Source: Bacteroidota bacterium (lineage in GTDB: Bacteria > Bacteroidota > Bacteroidia > Chitinophagales > Chitinophagaceae). Taken from it: 64,000 nt of DNA. The notes under the pieces were generated by a model. It was given only the letters and a program-made list of their open reading frames with translations. It had not been told where the DNA came from and did not search any database. Of this stretch, positions 9,011 to 17,460 are shown one piece after another. Within the stretch, counting starts at the first letter, position 1; the number at the start of each line of letters is the position of its first letter. Location of the stretch: the NCBI GenBank assembly GCA_018267705.1, contig JAFDXX010000004.1:124001-188000 (forward strand). Reading direction: 5' to 3'. A program made the position numbers and the translations under genes.

Positions 9011-9038
9011 CTTTTGTTGTGTCACTCACTTGCACGTT
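9011..9038 (+). repeat. 28-nt motif, copy A (nuoI upstream region)
   Basis: By eye, 22 of 28 bases match the copy in the metH leader at 43255-43282. The shared core is TTGTTGyGTCrCwCACTT followed by ACGTT. Here it lies just upstream of the candidate nuoI promoter, in the opposite orientation to the operon. It is non-coding in both places. Chance similarity cannot be excluded. Confidence 0.35.
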
Positions 9039-9086
9039 TTGTTCTTTAATCTACTTAAATAAAAATCCATACATTCTTCATCTTCA

Positions 9087-9329
9087 TCAATTATACTTTA
9101 ATTCATTTTGTTTCAGGTTTTTTCTAAACTGCCATTCTACTACAGTAATATTTACCGCAATGAAAAGCCAAATTGTAAATAAATATATTCTATAGTTTGT
9201 ATCTATAAGCTCAATTTTATTTACATATATTAAACCCAAAAGCGTCAAAATATTTAAAGCATACAAACTAACCAAAGCGGCTCTCCACTTGCCTTTTAGT
9301 TTTTTATTTGTAAGAATAAATATACTCAT
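9087..9329 (-). CDS. Small two-helix membrane protein within the nuo operon, unknown function
   Basis: An 80-residue ORF with two hydrophobic helices (about residues 17-36 and 45-65), a basic N terminus and a lysine-rich C-terminal tail. I do not recognise a family. The stop codon of the small ORF before it lies three bases upstream, and both are on the nuo coding strand between nuoH and nuoI, so they are likely translated from the complex I transcript. An accessory subunit or assembly factor is possible but unproven. It could also be a non-functional relic. ATG at 9329. Confidence 0.6.
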   Translation of the reverse strand: MSIFILTNKKLKGKWRAALVSLYALNILTLLGLIYVNKIELIDTNYRIYLFTIWLFIAVNITVVEWQFRKNLKQNELKYN

Positions 9330-9332
9330 AAA

Positions 9333-9518
9333 TTAATTTTTCTTTTGTTTATAGTAAGCAATGTATTTACCACATTGTATAAAGGTGGTTGCTGTAAGTA
9401 AGCCGTAAATACAATCGAATATTATATGTTCCTTTTTAAAGTAAAACAACATCATTGCTGAATAAAAAATCCAAAATAAGCTAATAATTAAAGTTGTTCT
9501 TTTTATTGAACTATTCAT
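9333..9518 (-). CDS. Small two-helix membrane protein after nuoH, unknown function
   Basis: A 61-residue ORF beginning MNSSIKRTTLII, with two hydrophobic segments (about residues 8-27 and 33-50) and a KQKKN end. No family is recognised. The ATG at 9518 follows the nuoH stop by five bases and the ORF is followed three bases later by another small membrane ORF. This packing argues for real translation within the nuo operon. The two proteins have similar topology but no evident sequence similarity. Confidence 0.55.
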   Translation of the reverse strand: MNSSIKRTTLIISLFWIFYSAMMLFYFKKEHIIFDCIYGLLTATTFIQCGKYIAYYKQKKN

Positions 9519-9523
9519 TTATT

Positions 9524-10579
9524 TTATTTTTTCAACCATAAAATTACAGCTCCTGTAATCAACATATTTAATAATGCTAATGGTAACATTGTTTTCCAAC
9601 CCAATTTCATTAATTGGTCGTATCTGAATCTTGGAATTGTCCATCTTACCCACATAAAAAAGAAAATAAATAGTACCACTTTTATCATTAAACATATAAC
9701 ACCTGCTAATGCTAACCAGTTACCCCAATCGGCATGTTTTGCTTCATCAAAAAACGGGATATCGTAACCGCCAAAAAATAAGGTTGCCATTATTACGCTG
9801 CTGATAAACATATTAATGTATTCGGCAAATAAATAAAAACCCAATTTCATACTTGAATATTCTTGGTGGTAACCAAAGTTTAATTCGTTTTCTGCTTCGG
9901 GTAAATCAAATGGTGTTCTGTTACATTCAGCAAAAGCACAAATTAAGAATAATAAAAAGCCTAATGGTTGGTATACTACATTCCAAAAATGATTGGGTTG
10001 CATTTGTTGTTTTACAATTTCGCCTAATTGCAAAGTGCCGGTAATCATTAATAATGCAATTAAACTAATGCCCATTGCTAACTCGTAACTAATTGCTTGA
10101 GATGCACCACGCAATGCGGCTAATAAAGAAAATTTATTATTGCTTGCCCAGCCGCCAATCATTATTCCGTAAACGCCTAAACTCACTACGCCAAATACAT
10201 ATAAAATTCCAATATTTATATCGGCAATTTGTAAGGCAATGGTTCTGCCAAAGGCAACTATTTTATCTCCCCAAGGTATTACGGCACAAGTCATTAAAGC
10301 GGCAATCATTGCTAAAGTGGGGCCTAAAACAAATAAGAATTTATTTGAGCTGTTAGGAATAATTTCTTCTTTCATTATTAATTTCAAACCATCGGCAAAT
10401 GGTTGAAATAAACCAAATGGACCAGCTCTGTTGGGGCCTGGTCTGTCTTGTAGTATTGCAGCTACTTTTCGTTCGGCAAAAGTGGTATATAATGCAATAC
10501 CTAAACTTGCAAATATGATTACTGCAATTAAAATTAATTTTTCAATTAATAAAAACCAATCAATAGAAAGTAGTGTCAT
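9524..10579 (-). CDS. nuoH: NADH-quinone oxidoreductase subunit H
   Basis: NuoH is the membrane subunit that shapes the quinone-binding cavity and links the peripheral and membrane arms. The protein is 351 residues with about eight helices. The strongly conserved FAECNRTPFDLPEAENEL loop near residues 217-235 and the early QDRPGPNRAGPFG segment (residues 43-55) are both present, as are the acidic residues of the E-channel. The ATG at 10579 lies nine bases downstream of the nuoG stop codon. Confidence 0.97.
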   Translation of the reverse strand: MTLLSIDWFLLIEKLILIAVIIFASLGIALYTTFAERKVAAILQDRPGPNRAGPFGLFQPFADGLKLIMKEEIIPNSSNKFLFVLGPTLAMIAALMTCAVIPWGDKIVAFGRTIALQIADINIGILYVFGVVSLGVYGIMIGGWASNNKFSLLAALRGASQAISYELAMGISLIALLMITGTLQLGEIVKQQMQPNHFWNVVYQPLGFLLFLICAFAECNRTPFDLPEAENELNFGYHQEYSSMKLGFYLFAEYINMFISSVIMATLFFGGYDIPFFDEAKHADWGNWLALAGVICLMIKVVLFIFFFMWVRWTIPRFRYDQLMKLGWKTMLPLALLNMLITGAVILWLKK

Positions 10580-10588
10580 CTCTATAAA

Positions 10589-11689
10589 TTATTTATTAAA
10601 GTCTGTTGAATGTGCCGGTCCTTTTATTTCACTTAAATCAATATTTGTTCTGTTTACTTCACTTACGTTATGAATATCCATAATTAATCTTGGTTCACGA
10701 TGCATTAAATCGGGTAAAAACTCTTGTGGCTTTTGTAATTTTTCATAATGCCCTTGTGAAATAACAGAATGTCTATTGATATGTGTTGGTTTTTCAATTA
10801 CCCAATCACTCACGTGTTTTTTATCAAATCTGCATTCGTTACAAATCCAACCTGTTTTTCCGTTGCTTGCTTCTTTTACTTCGCCCCATTCATCTCTGCG
10901 TGCAGTAACTCTGAATACTTCATCTCCACGCATCCATAGGCGTACTTCTCCACAACATTTAGTGCAATTTCTGTGTGCATCTACAGGTTTTGTAAACCAT
11001 ACACGGTTTTTGAAACGGAATGTTTTATCGGTTAATGCACCTACGGGGCAAACATCAATTACGTTTCCAATAAAATCATGTTGTAAATTTTTTTCTATAT
11101 AAGTAGCAATTTCTGCATGCTCTCCTCTGTCTAATACACCATGTTCTCTTTGTTGAGTTAATTGTTCTGCAGCAAATACGCAGCGGTAGCAAAGTATGCA
11201 ACGTGTCATGTGCAGTTGAATTTTATCACCTAGGTTTATTTTATGAAAAGTTCTTTTTTCAAATTCATAGCGAGATGCTTCTTTGCCATGCTCGTAACTT
11301 AAATCTTGTAAATCACATTCGCCTGCTTGGTCGCAAATGGGGCAATCTAAAGGGTGGTTAATTAATAAAAATTCTACTACACCTTGTCGTGCATCTATAA
11401 CTTTAGATGAAGTAATGTTTTTTACTTCCATGCCATCCATTACGGTTGTTCTGCAACTGGCAACTAATTTGGGCATTGGGCGTGGGTCTTTTTCTGAGCC
11501 TTTGCTTACTTCTACTAAACAGGTACGGCATTTACCGCCACTGCCTTCTAATTTACTGTAGTAGCACATTGCGGGTGGAGCAACATCTCCACCTATTTTG
11601 CGTGCTGCATTTAAAATAGTTGTACCTGCCGGTACTTCTACTGTTATGTTATCAATTGTTACTTTAAGTAATGGTGTTCCTTCTGCCAT
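10589..11689 (-). CDS. nuoG: NADH-quinone oxidoreductase subunit G, short form without molybdopterin domain
   Basis: NuoG carries iron-sulfur clusters of the NADH-oxidising arm. This copy is 366 residues, far shorter than the roughly 800-900 of E. coli or Thermus NuoG, because it stops after the Fe-S region. Ligands are visible for the [2Fe-2S] N1b (Cys42, 54, 57, 79), the His-Cys3 cluster N5 (His112, Cys116, 119, 125) and the [4Fe-4S] N4 (Cys164, 167, 170, 214). A further set, Cys242, 245, 246 and Cys283, 286, sits where the molybdopterin-family Fe4S4 domain begins and may hold an N7-like cluster. The missing domain is a known trait of Bacteroidota NuoG as far as I recall. The gene follows the glycosyltransferase by 26 bases. 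Confidence 0.95.
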   Translation of the reverse strand: MAEGTPLLKVTIDNITVEVPAGTTILNAARKIGGDVAPPAMCYYSKLEGSGGKCRTCLVEVSKGSEKDPRPMPKLVASCRTTVMDGMEVKNITSSKVIDARQGVVEFLLINHPLDCPICDQAGECDLQDLSYEHGKEASRYEFEKRTFHKINLGDKIQLHMTRCILCYRCVFAAEQLTQQREHGVLDRGEHAEIATYIEKNLQHDFIGNVIDVCPVGALTDKTFRFKNRVWFTKPVDAHRNCTKCCGEVRLWMRGDEVFRVTARRDEWGEVKEASNGKTGWICNECRFDKKHVSDWVIEKPTHINRHSVISQGHYEKLQKPQEFLPDLMHREPRLIMDIHNVSEVNRTNIDLSEIKGPAHSTDFNK

Positions 11690-11715
11690 ATTGCCAAGGA
11701 TATATATTTAATAAA

Positions 11716-12810
11716 TTAATTATTTTCTAATAATATTTCTATTCTGTTTTTTACTGTTTCTGTTCTGTATTTTTCTTCAAATATTTGTTTTGCATTTACA
11801 GCCATTTTATCTCTTTCGGGTTTATTGCTAAACATTTGTTTTAGTTTGTTGGCTAAGTCATCTACATTTTCTTTTTCAAACAATAATCCGTTGTGTCCAT
11901 CAATAATCATTTCAGGAATACCTCCGCTATTACTGCCAACAACTGGTGTTCCTACCGAAAATGCTTCTAAAATTGTGGTAGGAAAATTATCTGCTCTGCT
12001 TGGTACTACTAAATAATTAATATGCTGCAAAATTTCATACACTTTATTATATGAAATATTTCCTTCTAAAATTATTCTGTTTTGCAATGTTGCATTATTA
12101 ATTTCATTTTTTAATTCTTTGTATTGATCTCCATCTCCGGCAATTAATAAAACCACTTCAGGAAAATCATTAGCAATTTTAATAAAAGCTTTTACCAAAA
12201 TATCTGCACCTTTTGTTCTATTTAACCTTCCAATAAAAGCTATAGTTTGATTATTGCTTGTATTGGTTTGCTTTGCAGATGGAACCGAATTAGGAAACAC
12301 ATATACTTTTTTTTCATTTACCTCAAAATATTTTATCAAATCTTTTTTTCCATACTGCGATGGTGTAAGAATGTGTGTTGCTATGCCAAATATTATTTTT
12401 TTTCTTATTATTTTAAGTTTTTGTATCCAACCTAATTTGCCGTGATGATCTTCAATATAGGCATCTACTATTGTTTGATAAAAGCAACAACGATATTTTA
12501 CATTGAATAGCCATGAAACCAATAGCATTATATTATTTGCCGCAAAACTTGAAATAATAATATCGGGCTTTTTCTTTTTCATTAGTTTAAAAAGAAATAT
12601 AAAATCTTTTAAACCAGTGGGCCTTTTGCCGGGCCATTCGTATACTGTTAAATTTTGTTTTATAGTATTGTTGTGGTGGCCTGTTTTTTTTGCACTTAGA
12701 AAAACAACTTCGTTATTTTCAGAAAAATCAATAGCTAATATTTTTGATTGAATATTAACGGTAGTGTTTATCCAATTGTGTGCTATGTATATGGTTTTAC
12801 CTGAAATCAA
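11716..12810 (-). CDS. Glycosyltransferase of the GT4 / GT-B type, inserted in the nuo operon
   Basis: A 364-residue protein with a GT-B fold. The N-terminal half is acceptor-domain-like. The C-terminal half shows the GT4 donor-site pattern: IAFIGRLNRTKGADIL, LLIAGDGDQY, VVPSRADNFPTTILEAFSVGTPVVGSNSGGIPE, with the E-x7-E-type motif at EAFSVGTP. Substrates are unknown; such enzymes usually build lipopolysaccharide or capsule. It has no link to complex I chemistry, yet sits 15 bases after nuoF and 26 before nuoG. No ATG is available near the start: the frame begins with TTG at 12810 after an in-frame TAA five codons earlier, so a TTG start is inferred. Base composition does not look foreign by eye. 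Confidence 0.88.
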   Translation of the reverse strand: MISGKTIYIAHNWINTTVNIQSKILAIDFSENNEVVFLSAKKTGHHNNTIKQNLTVYEWPGKRPTGLKDFIFLFKLMKKKKPDIIISSFAANNIMLLVSWLFNVKYRCCFYQTIVDAYIEDHHGKLGWIQKLKIIRKKIIFGIATHILTPSQYGKKDLIKYFEVNEKKVYVFPNSVPSAKQTNTSNNQTIAFIGRLNRTKGADILVKAFIKIANDFPEVVLLIAGDGDQYKELKNEINNATLQNRIILEGNISYNKVYEILQHINYLVVPSRADNFPTTILEAFSVGTPVVGSNSGGIPEMIIDGHNGLLFEKENVDDLANKLKQMFSNKPERDKMAVNAKQIFEEKYRTETVKNRIEILLENN

Positions 12811-12825
12811 AGAGCTATAGTTTTG

Positions 12826-14181
12826 TTATGCAGTTATGGGTTGTATTGGATTGGCATAATGTGCTAATCCAAAATTTTTAATTTGTGATTCTTTCGGGTT
12901 ATTTACATGCCATTCAAACTCATCTCTAAAATGCCTTATGGCTGCGGCAACAGGCCATGCTGCTGCATCTCCTAATGGGCATATGGTATTTCCTTCTATT
13001 TTTCTTTGTACATCCCACAATAAATCTATATCACTTAATTTGCCTTGTCCGTGTTCTAACTTGTATAATAATTTATCTAACCAAATGGTTCCTTCACGGC
13101 AAGGTGAGCATTGGCCACAACTTTCGTGATGATAAAATCTTGCTAATGTATAAGTATGTTTTACTATGCATTGGTCTTCATCTAATACAATAAATCCGCC
13201 GCTACCCATCATACTACCTGTTGCAAAACCTCCATCACTTAAACTTTCGTAGTTCATATAGCGTGTTTCACCTTTGGCTGTTTTTAATAATAAGTTTGCC
13301 GGAAGAATAGGAACAGATGAACCACCCGGTATGCAGGCTTTTAATCTTTTTCCGTTAGCAATACCTCCGCAATATTCATCACTATAAATAAATTCTTCTA
13401 CCGAAATGGTCATATCAATTTCATAAACGCCTGGTTTATTTATATTGCCACAGGCCGAAATTAATTTAGTTCCTGTACTTCTGCCCACACCAATTTTTGC
13501 ATATTCTTCTCCGCCCATATTAATAATGGGAACAATAGCTGCTAAGGTTTCTACATTGTTTACTACTGTTGGCCTTTCCCATAAACCTTTTATAGCAGGG
13601 AATGGTGGTTTAATTCTTGGATTACCGCGTTTGCCTTCTAAACTTTCTATTAATGCAGTTTCTTCTCCACAGATATATGCACCTGCACCGCGTTGTACAT
13701 GAATGTTGCAGTTAAAACCGGTACCTAAAATATTTTTGCCTAACCAGCCGTTTGTTTTTGCTTCTTCAATGGCTTGTTCTAATATATCTACAATCCAAGC
13801 ATATTCTCCGCGTATGTATATGTAAGTGTCATTGCTGCCTAAGGCGAATGATGAAACAATTAAACCTTCAATTAATAAATGTGGAAGAAATTCCATCAAA
13901 TATCGATCTTTAAAAGTTCCGGGTTCACTTTCATCTGCATTGCAAACTAAGTGGCGTGGTACACCTTCGGGTTTTGCAATGAAACTCCATTTCATTCCGG
14001 TTGGGAAGCCTGCACCACCACGACCACGTAAGCCGCTTTTTTTAACTTCTTCTACAACTGTATCGGGGCTTAATGTTTTTAAGGCTTTTTCTACGCTTTT
14101 GTAGCCGCCTTCTCTGCGATATACATCGTAGTGTTTTATGCCTTCAACATGTGCTTTTTCTAATAATAATTTTTTACTCAT
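12826..14181 (-). CDS. nuoF: NADH-quinone oxidoreductase subunit F (NADH/FMN/[4Fe-4S])
   Basis: NuoF binds NADH and FMN and starts electron transfer in complex I. In this 451-residue protein the FMN/NADH-binding glycine-rich loop GRGGAGFPTG is at residues 53-62, GAYICGEETALIESLEG at about 166-183, and the N3 cluster ligands are Cys355, 358, 361 (CGQCSPC) and Cys401 (ICPLG). All key residues are present. The ATG at 14181 follows nuoE by 35 bases. The next gene is a glycosyltransferase rather than nuoG. Confidence 0.98.
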   Translation of the reverse strand: MSKKLLLEKAHVEGIKHYDVYRREGGYKSVEKALKTLSPDTVVEEVKKSGLRGRGGAGFPTGMKWSFIAKPEGVPRHLVCNADESEPGTFKDRYLMEFLPHLLIEGLIVSSFALGSNDTYIYIRGEYAWIVDILEQAIEEAKTNGWLGKNILGTGFNCNIHVQRGAGAYICGEETALIESLEGKRGNPRIKPPFPAIKGLWERPTVVNNVETLAAIVPIINMGGEEYAKIGVGRSTGTKLISACGNINKPGVYEIDMTISVEEFIYSDEYCGGIANGKRLKACIPGGSSVPILPANLLLKTAKGETRYMNYESLSDGGFATGSMMGSGGFIVLDEDQCIVKHTYTLARFYHHESCGQCSPCREGTIWLDKLLYKLEHGQGKLSDIDLLWDVQRKIEGNTICPLGDAAAWPVAAAIRHFRDEFEWHVNNPKESQIKNFGLAHYANPIQPITA

Positions 14182-14216
14182 GCCCTTAATCTCTATAGAG
14201 ATTTTTATTTATTTAC

Positions 14217-14714
14217 TTAATTGTTTAATGCTGCATTTTGTTTGCACTCTTCAATAATTGTATCTACTTTTTCTTTGGTTAAATGTTCTTTATAAAACTT
14301 TCCCATTTGCATCATAGGGGCGTAGCCGCAAGCTCCCAAACATTCAACTGTTTTTAAAGTAAACATTCCATCCGGTGTTGTTTCGCCTACTTCTATTCCT
14401 AATTTTTCTTTTATATAATTGATGATGTTATCACTTCCGTTAATCATACAGGGGCCTGTTTGACAAACTTCAAACACATGTTTGCCAACGGGTTTTAAAT
14501 TGTACATGCTGTAGAATGTTGCTACTTCGTACACTTCGATAGGTGTAATGTTTAAAAGTTCTGCAACATAGTTCATTGTTTCGGTGCTTAGCCATCCGCC
14601 AAAGCTATTTTGTGCTAAATGTAAAACAGGAAGGAGTGCACTTTTTTGTTTTCCTTCAGGATAACGTGCTACCAATCTGTTAAACTCTGTGAGCTGTTGT
14701 TCGTTAAATTTCAT
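14217..14714 (-). CDS. nuoE: NADH-quinone oxidoreductase subunit E ([2Fe-2S])
   Basis: NuoE is the 165-residue thioredoxin-fold subunit holding the [2Fe-2S] cluster N1a next to NuoF. The four cysteine ligands are Cys84 and Cys89 (CQTGPC) and Cys125 and Cys129 (CLGAC), with the family spacing. The N-terminal helical part (ALLPVLHLAQNSFG) and the ATFYSMY segment are typical. It lies between nuoD and nuoF. The 32-base gap before it contains a ten-base direct repeat. Confidence 0.97.
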   Translation of the reverse strand: MKFNEQQLTEFNRLVARYPEGKQKSALLPVLHLAQNSFGGWLSTETMNYVAELLNITPIEVYEVATFYSMYNLKPVGKHVFEVCQTGPCMINGSDNIINYIKEKLGIEVGETTPDGMFTLKTVECLGACGYAPMMQMGKFYKEHLTKEKVDTIIEECKQNAALNN

Positions 14715-14743
14715 TCAACATTTATAATTTATTATTCAACATT
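14713..14743. repeat. Direct repeat ATTCAACATT in the nuoD-nuoE gap
   Basis: ATTCAACATT occurs at 14713-14722 and again at 14734-14743, filling the short gap between nuoD and nuoE. The first copy overlaps the nuoE start codon (CAT at 14712-14714). The words resemble the TTGAATT and ATTCAA units in the nuoA-nuoB gap and seem to belong to the same class of AT-rich intergenic repeats. Confidence 0.55.
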
Positions 14744-14746
14744 GTT

Positions 14747-15976
14747 TTATGCATCTAATTCTCCGGCTATCAAGTTTAAGCTGCTCATGGTAATAATTGC
14801 ATCACTTAGCATTGATCCTTTTGTTAGTTCGCTGTATGCTTGATAGTATATGAAACTTGGCCTGCGGAAATGTAATCTGTAGGGTGTTCTTCCGCCATCG
14901 CTTATTAAGTAATAGCCTAATTCGCCATTGGCACCTTCTACACTAAAATAAACTTCTCCTTTAGGAATTTCTGTTTCGCCCATTACAATTTTAAAATGCC
15001 ATATTAGTTGCTCCATTTTAGTATATACATCTTTTTTTAGAGGGAGATAATATTCAGGAGCGTTTGCATGATATACTTCTGCCTCGGTGCCTTTGAATTC
15101 TTGTACTTTATTGTACGCTTGTTTTATTAAACTTAGGCTTTCCCAAACTTCTTGGCATCTTACCAAAAATCTATCGTAATTATCTCCGGTTTTTCCAATG
15201 GGTACAATAAAATTAAAGTCTTGATAACTGCTGTAAGGTGTGTGTATTCTTACATCGTAATCTACACCTGCTGCTCTTAAGTTAGGGCCTGTAAAGCCGT
15301 AGTTTAAAGCTCTTTCGGCACTTATGCCTCCGGTGTTTTGTAATCTGTCTACAAAAATTCGATTGCGTGTAAATAGGTTTTCAAATTCTTTCCAAACTTT
15401 TGGAAATTCTGCTATAAATTTTTCGAGTTTTTCAAATGCTGTATTTGAGAAATTCCTTTCAAAACCGCCAATACGCCCAATATTAGTAGTAAGACGGGCA
15501 CCGCATACTTCTTCATAAATTTCATATATTAATTCTCTGTATTGCATTACGTATAAAAATCCTGTATATGCTCCACTATCTACACCAACAATTGAGTTGC
15601 ATATTAAATGGTCGCTTATTCTTGCCAACTCCATTATGATAATACGTAAATAATCTACACGTTTGGGTGTTTGTATATTTAGTAGTTTTTCACAGGTCAT
15701 GTGCCAACCCATATTGTTAATTGGGCTGCTGCAATAGTTTAATCTATCTGTAATGGGTGTTATTTGATATAATGGTCTGCGTTCTGCCAATTTTTCAAAT
15801 GCACGATGTATGTAACCAACTGTTTGTTCTGCACTAACAATACGTTCTCCATCTAACTCTAAAATATTTTGAAATACACCGTGTGTTGCAGGGTGTGTTG
15901 GGCCTAAATTTAAAGTGGTGGTTTGTTTTTCTATTGAGCCTTCGGGTAATTTAATATGGTGTTGATGTTCTGACAT
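14747..15976 (-). CDS. nuoD: NADH-quinone oxidoreductase subunit D (49-kDa type)
   Basis: NuoD forms the quinone-reduction site with NuoB and is related to the hydrogenase large subunit. The protein is 409 residues, the usual length when nuoC and nuoD are separate genes. The quinone-site strand TLNLGPTHPATHGVFQ (residues 21-36) with its conserved histidines is intact. So are RRPLYQITPITDRLNY near 75 and the C-terminal GELGYYLISDGGRTPYR region. It is separated from nuoC by a small membrane ORF. Confidence 0.98.
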   Translation of the reverse strand: MSEHQHHIKLPEGSIEKQTTTLNLGPTHPATHGVFQNILELDGERIVSAEQTVGYIHRAFEKLAERRPLYQITPITDRLNYCSSPINNMGWHMTCEKLLNIQTPKRVDYLRIIIMELARISDHLICNSIVGVDSGAYTGFLYVMQYRELIYEIYEEVCGARLTTNIGRIGGFERNFSNTAFEKLEKFIAEFPKVWKEFENLFTRNRIFVDRLQNTGGISAERALNYGFTGPNLRAAGVDYDVRIHTPYSSYQDFNFIVPIGKTGDNYDRFLVRCQEVWESLSLIKQAYNKVQEFKGTEAEVYHANAPEYYLPLKKDVYTKMEQLIWHFKIVMGETEIPKGEVYFSVEGANGELGYYLISDGGRTPYRLHFRRPSFIYYQAYSELTKGSMLSDAIITMSSLNLIAGELDA

Positions 15977-16009
15977 TGTATAGTGATGTTGCCAACTTTT
16001 ATTTTTAAA

Positions 16010-16246
16010 TTATACTTCTTGGTTTGTGTTTTTTTTACGCCAATAATAAAAGCGTTCTTTATTTCCAAAAAAATTCTCGCCAATAAAATGAAAAAATAAT
16101 AAAACTGCACTTAGAGATAAAGCATTGAGAAGTGCCATTTTATTTGTATAGCCTGATATATATGAGAATAAAAAATAATATAGAAAAAACAATTTAACCG
16201 GTAGTTTCCATATTGATGGACCGAATTTTATTTTTTTAATATTCAT
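16010..16246 (-). CDS. Small two-helix membrane protein between nuoC and nuoD, unknown function
   Basis: A 78-residue ORF with a basic N terminus (MNIKKIKFGPSIWK), two hydrophobic segments (about residues 15-33 and 38-57) and a charged C-terminal tail. It begins 15 bases after the nuoC stop and ends 33 bases before nuoD, so it is embedded in the complex I transcript. I recognise no family. The position between two peripheral-arm genes is unusual for a membrane protein; an assembly or anchoring role is only a guess. Confidence 0.55.
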   Translation of the reverse strand: MNIKKIKFGPSIWKLPVKLFFLYYFLFSYISGYTNKMALLNALSLSAVLLFFHFIGENFFGNKERFYYWRKKNTNQEV

Positions 16247-16261
16247 TTTATTATTTTTTTA

Positions 16262-16780
16262 TTAAACAATTGTTCCCCCTCTTCCAAACATTTCATCGTC
16301 TTTATCTATGCGTGTTTGATCTTCTAACGGGTATTCTTTTCTTAATGGAAAGTAGTCCATTTCATCTACGTTTAATATTCTTTTTAAGTTAGGATGCCCT
16401 ACGAAGTTTACTCCATAAAAATCATAAGTTTCTCTTTCCATCCAATTGGCTGCACTAAATAGTTGTGTGGCAGTATATACATCTGGTTGTTGTACAGAGG
16501 TATATACTTTGAAACGCAAGCGTATGTTATCTTCTAGGTTATGTAAATGATAAACAACGGCTAATTCATTGTTAATATTATCGGGATAATGTACGGCACA
16601 TAAATCCGTCATAAACTTAAATTTTAATTCTGCATCATCGTACAGAAATTGTAAAATTTTTAAGTTTAGTTCTTTAGGTGCTTCAAAAGTTAATAGCCCA
16701 TAATTTTCTTCAAATCTTGCTACGGATTCTCCAAATTTTTCTACTAACTTTTCTTTTATTTTATCGTTTGTTAAACTCAT
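16262..16780 (-). CDS. nuoC: NADH-quinone oxidoreductase subunit C (30-kDa type)
   Basis: NuoC is the 172-residue structural subunit next to NuoD in the peripheral arm. The signature RETYDFYGVNFVGHPNLKRI (about 127-146) and the following YFPLRKEYPLED are clear. It is a stand-alone nuoC, not fused with nuoD as in E. coli. A 78-base gap separates it from nuoB and I see no gene or convincing promoter in that gap. Confidence 0.97.
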   Translation of the reverse strand: MSLTNDKIKEKLVEKFGESVARFEENYGLLTFEAPKELNLKILQFLYDDAELKFKFMTDLCAVHYPDNINNELAVVYHLHNLEDNIRLRFKVYTSVQQPDVYTATQLFSAANWMERETYDFYGVNFVGHPNLKRILNVDEMDYFPLRKEYPLEDQTRIDKDDEMFGRGGTIV

Positions 16781-16858
16781 ATTTGCCGAGCCCCTTAAAT
16801 GATTTTTATTTTGAATATTTTATTATTGTTTCTTTAATGCCGTTTTGTATTTAATGAC

Positions 16859-17446
16859 TTATTCAATACCGTAACTTGCTAATAAATTTTTGTAGTGATC
16901 GCTGTTTCTTCTTCTTATACTTTCTTTTCCTACTAATTCTTGAATTTTCATAAAACCATCTAAAATAGCTTCTGGCCTTGGTGCACAGCCGGGTACATAT
17001 ACATCAACCGGAATTATTTGATCTATGCCTTGTAGTACACTGTATGTATCAAAAATTCCGCCGCTGCTTGCACAGGCACCAACGCTTAAAACCCAACGTG
17101 GTTCGGCCATTTGTAAATACACTTGTTTTAAAACCGGGCCCATTTTTTTTGCAATGGTTCCCATTACCATTAGTAAATCGCATTGGCGTGGTGAGAATCC
17201 AACACGTTCTGCTCCAAACCTTGCTAAATCATAATGGCTTGCCATTGTGGCCATAAATTCAATACCGCAACAACTTGTTGCAAAAGGCATTGGCCATAAA
17301 GAATTTTTTCGGGCTAAGCCAACTACACTGCTTAATTGTGTTGCAAAAAAACCTTCTCCGCTATAACCTGCGGGTGTATTTGCCATGCCAATTGATGTAT
17401 TGGCTTGGGCTTCTTTAGGATTTATATTAAAACGTACCGGACGCAT
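16859..17446 (-). CDS. nuoB: NADH-quinone oxidoreductase subunit B (cluster N2)
   Basis: NuoB carries cluster N2, which reduces quinone. In this 195-residue protein the unusual vicinal cysteine pair Cys59-Cys60 (ATSCCGIEF), Cys125 (GACASSGG) and Cys154 (VPGCAPRPE) provide the four ligands. The N-terminal 40 residues before the conserved core are variable, as in relatives. The gene lies 81 bases after nuoA; that gap holds nested inverted repeats. Confidence 0.98.
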   Translation of the reverse strand: MRPVRFNINPKEAQANTSIGMANTPAGYSGEGFFATQLSSVVGLARKNSLWPMPFATSCCGIEFMATMASHYDLARFGAERVGFSPRQCDLLMVMGTIAKKMGPVLKQVYLQMAEPRWVLSVGACASSGGIFDTYSVLQGIDQIIPVDVYVPGCAPRPEAILDGFMKIQELVGKESIRRRNSDHYKNLLASYGIE

Positions 17447-17460
17447 ATTTTTATGTTGAG

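Noticed and set aside
11716..12810. Foreign origin of the glycosyltransferase from base composition
   Set aside because: By eye its AT-content and codon use match the neighbours, and no repeat or integration site borders it. Transfer cannot be supported from composition.
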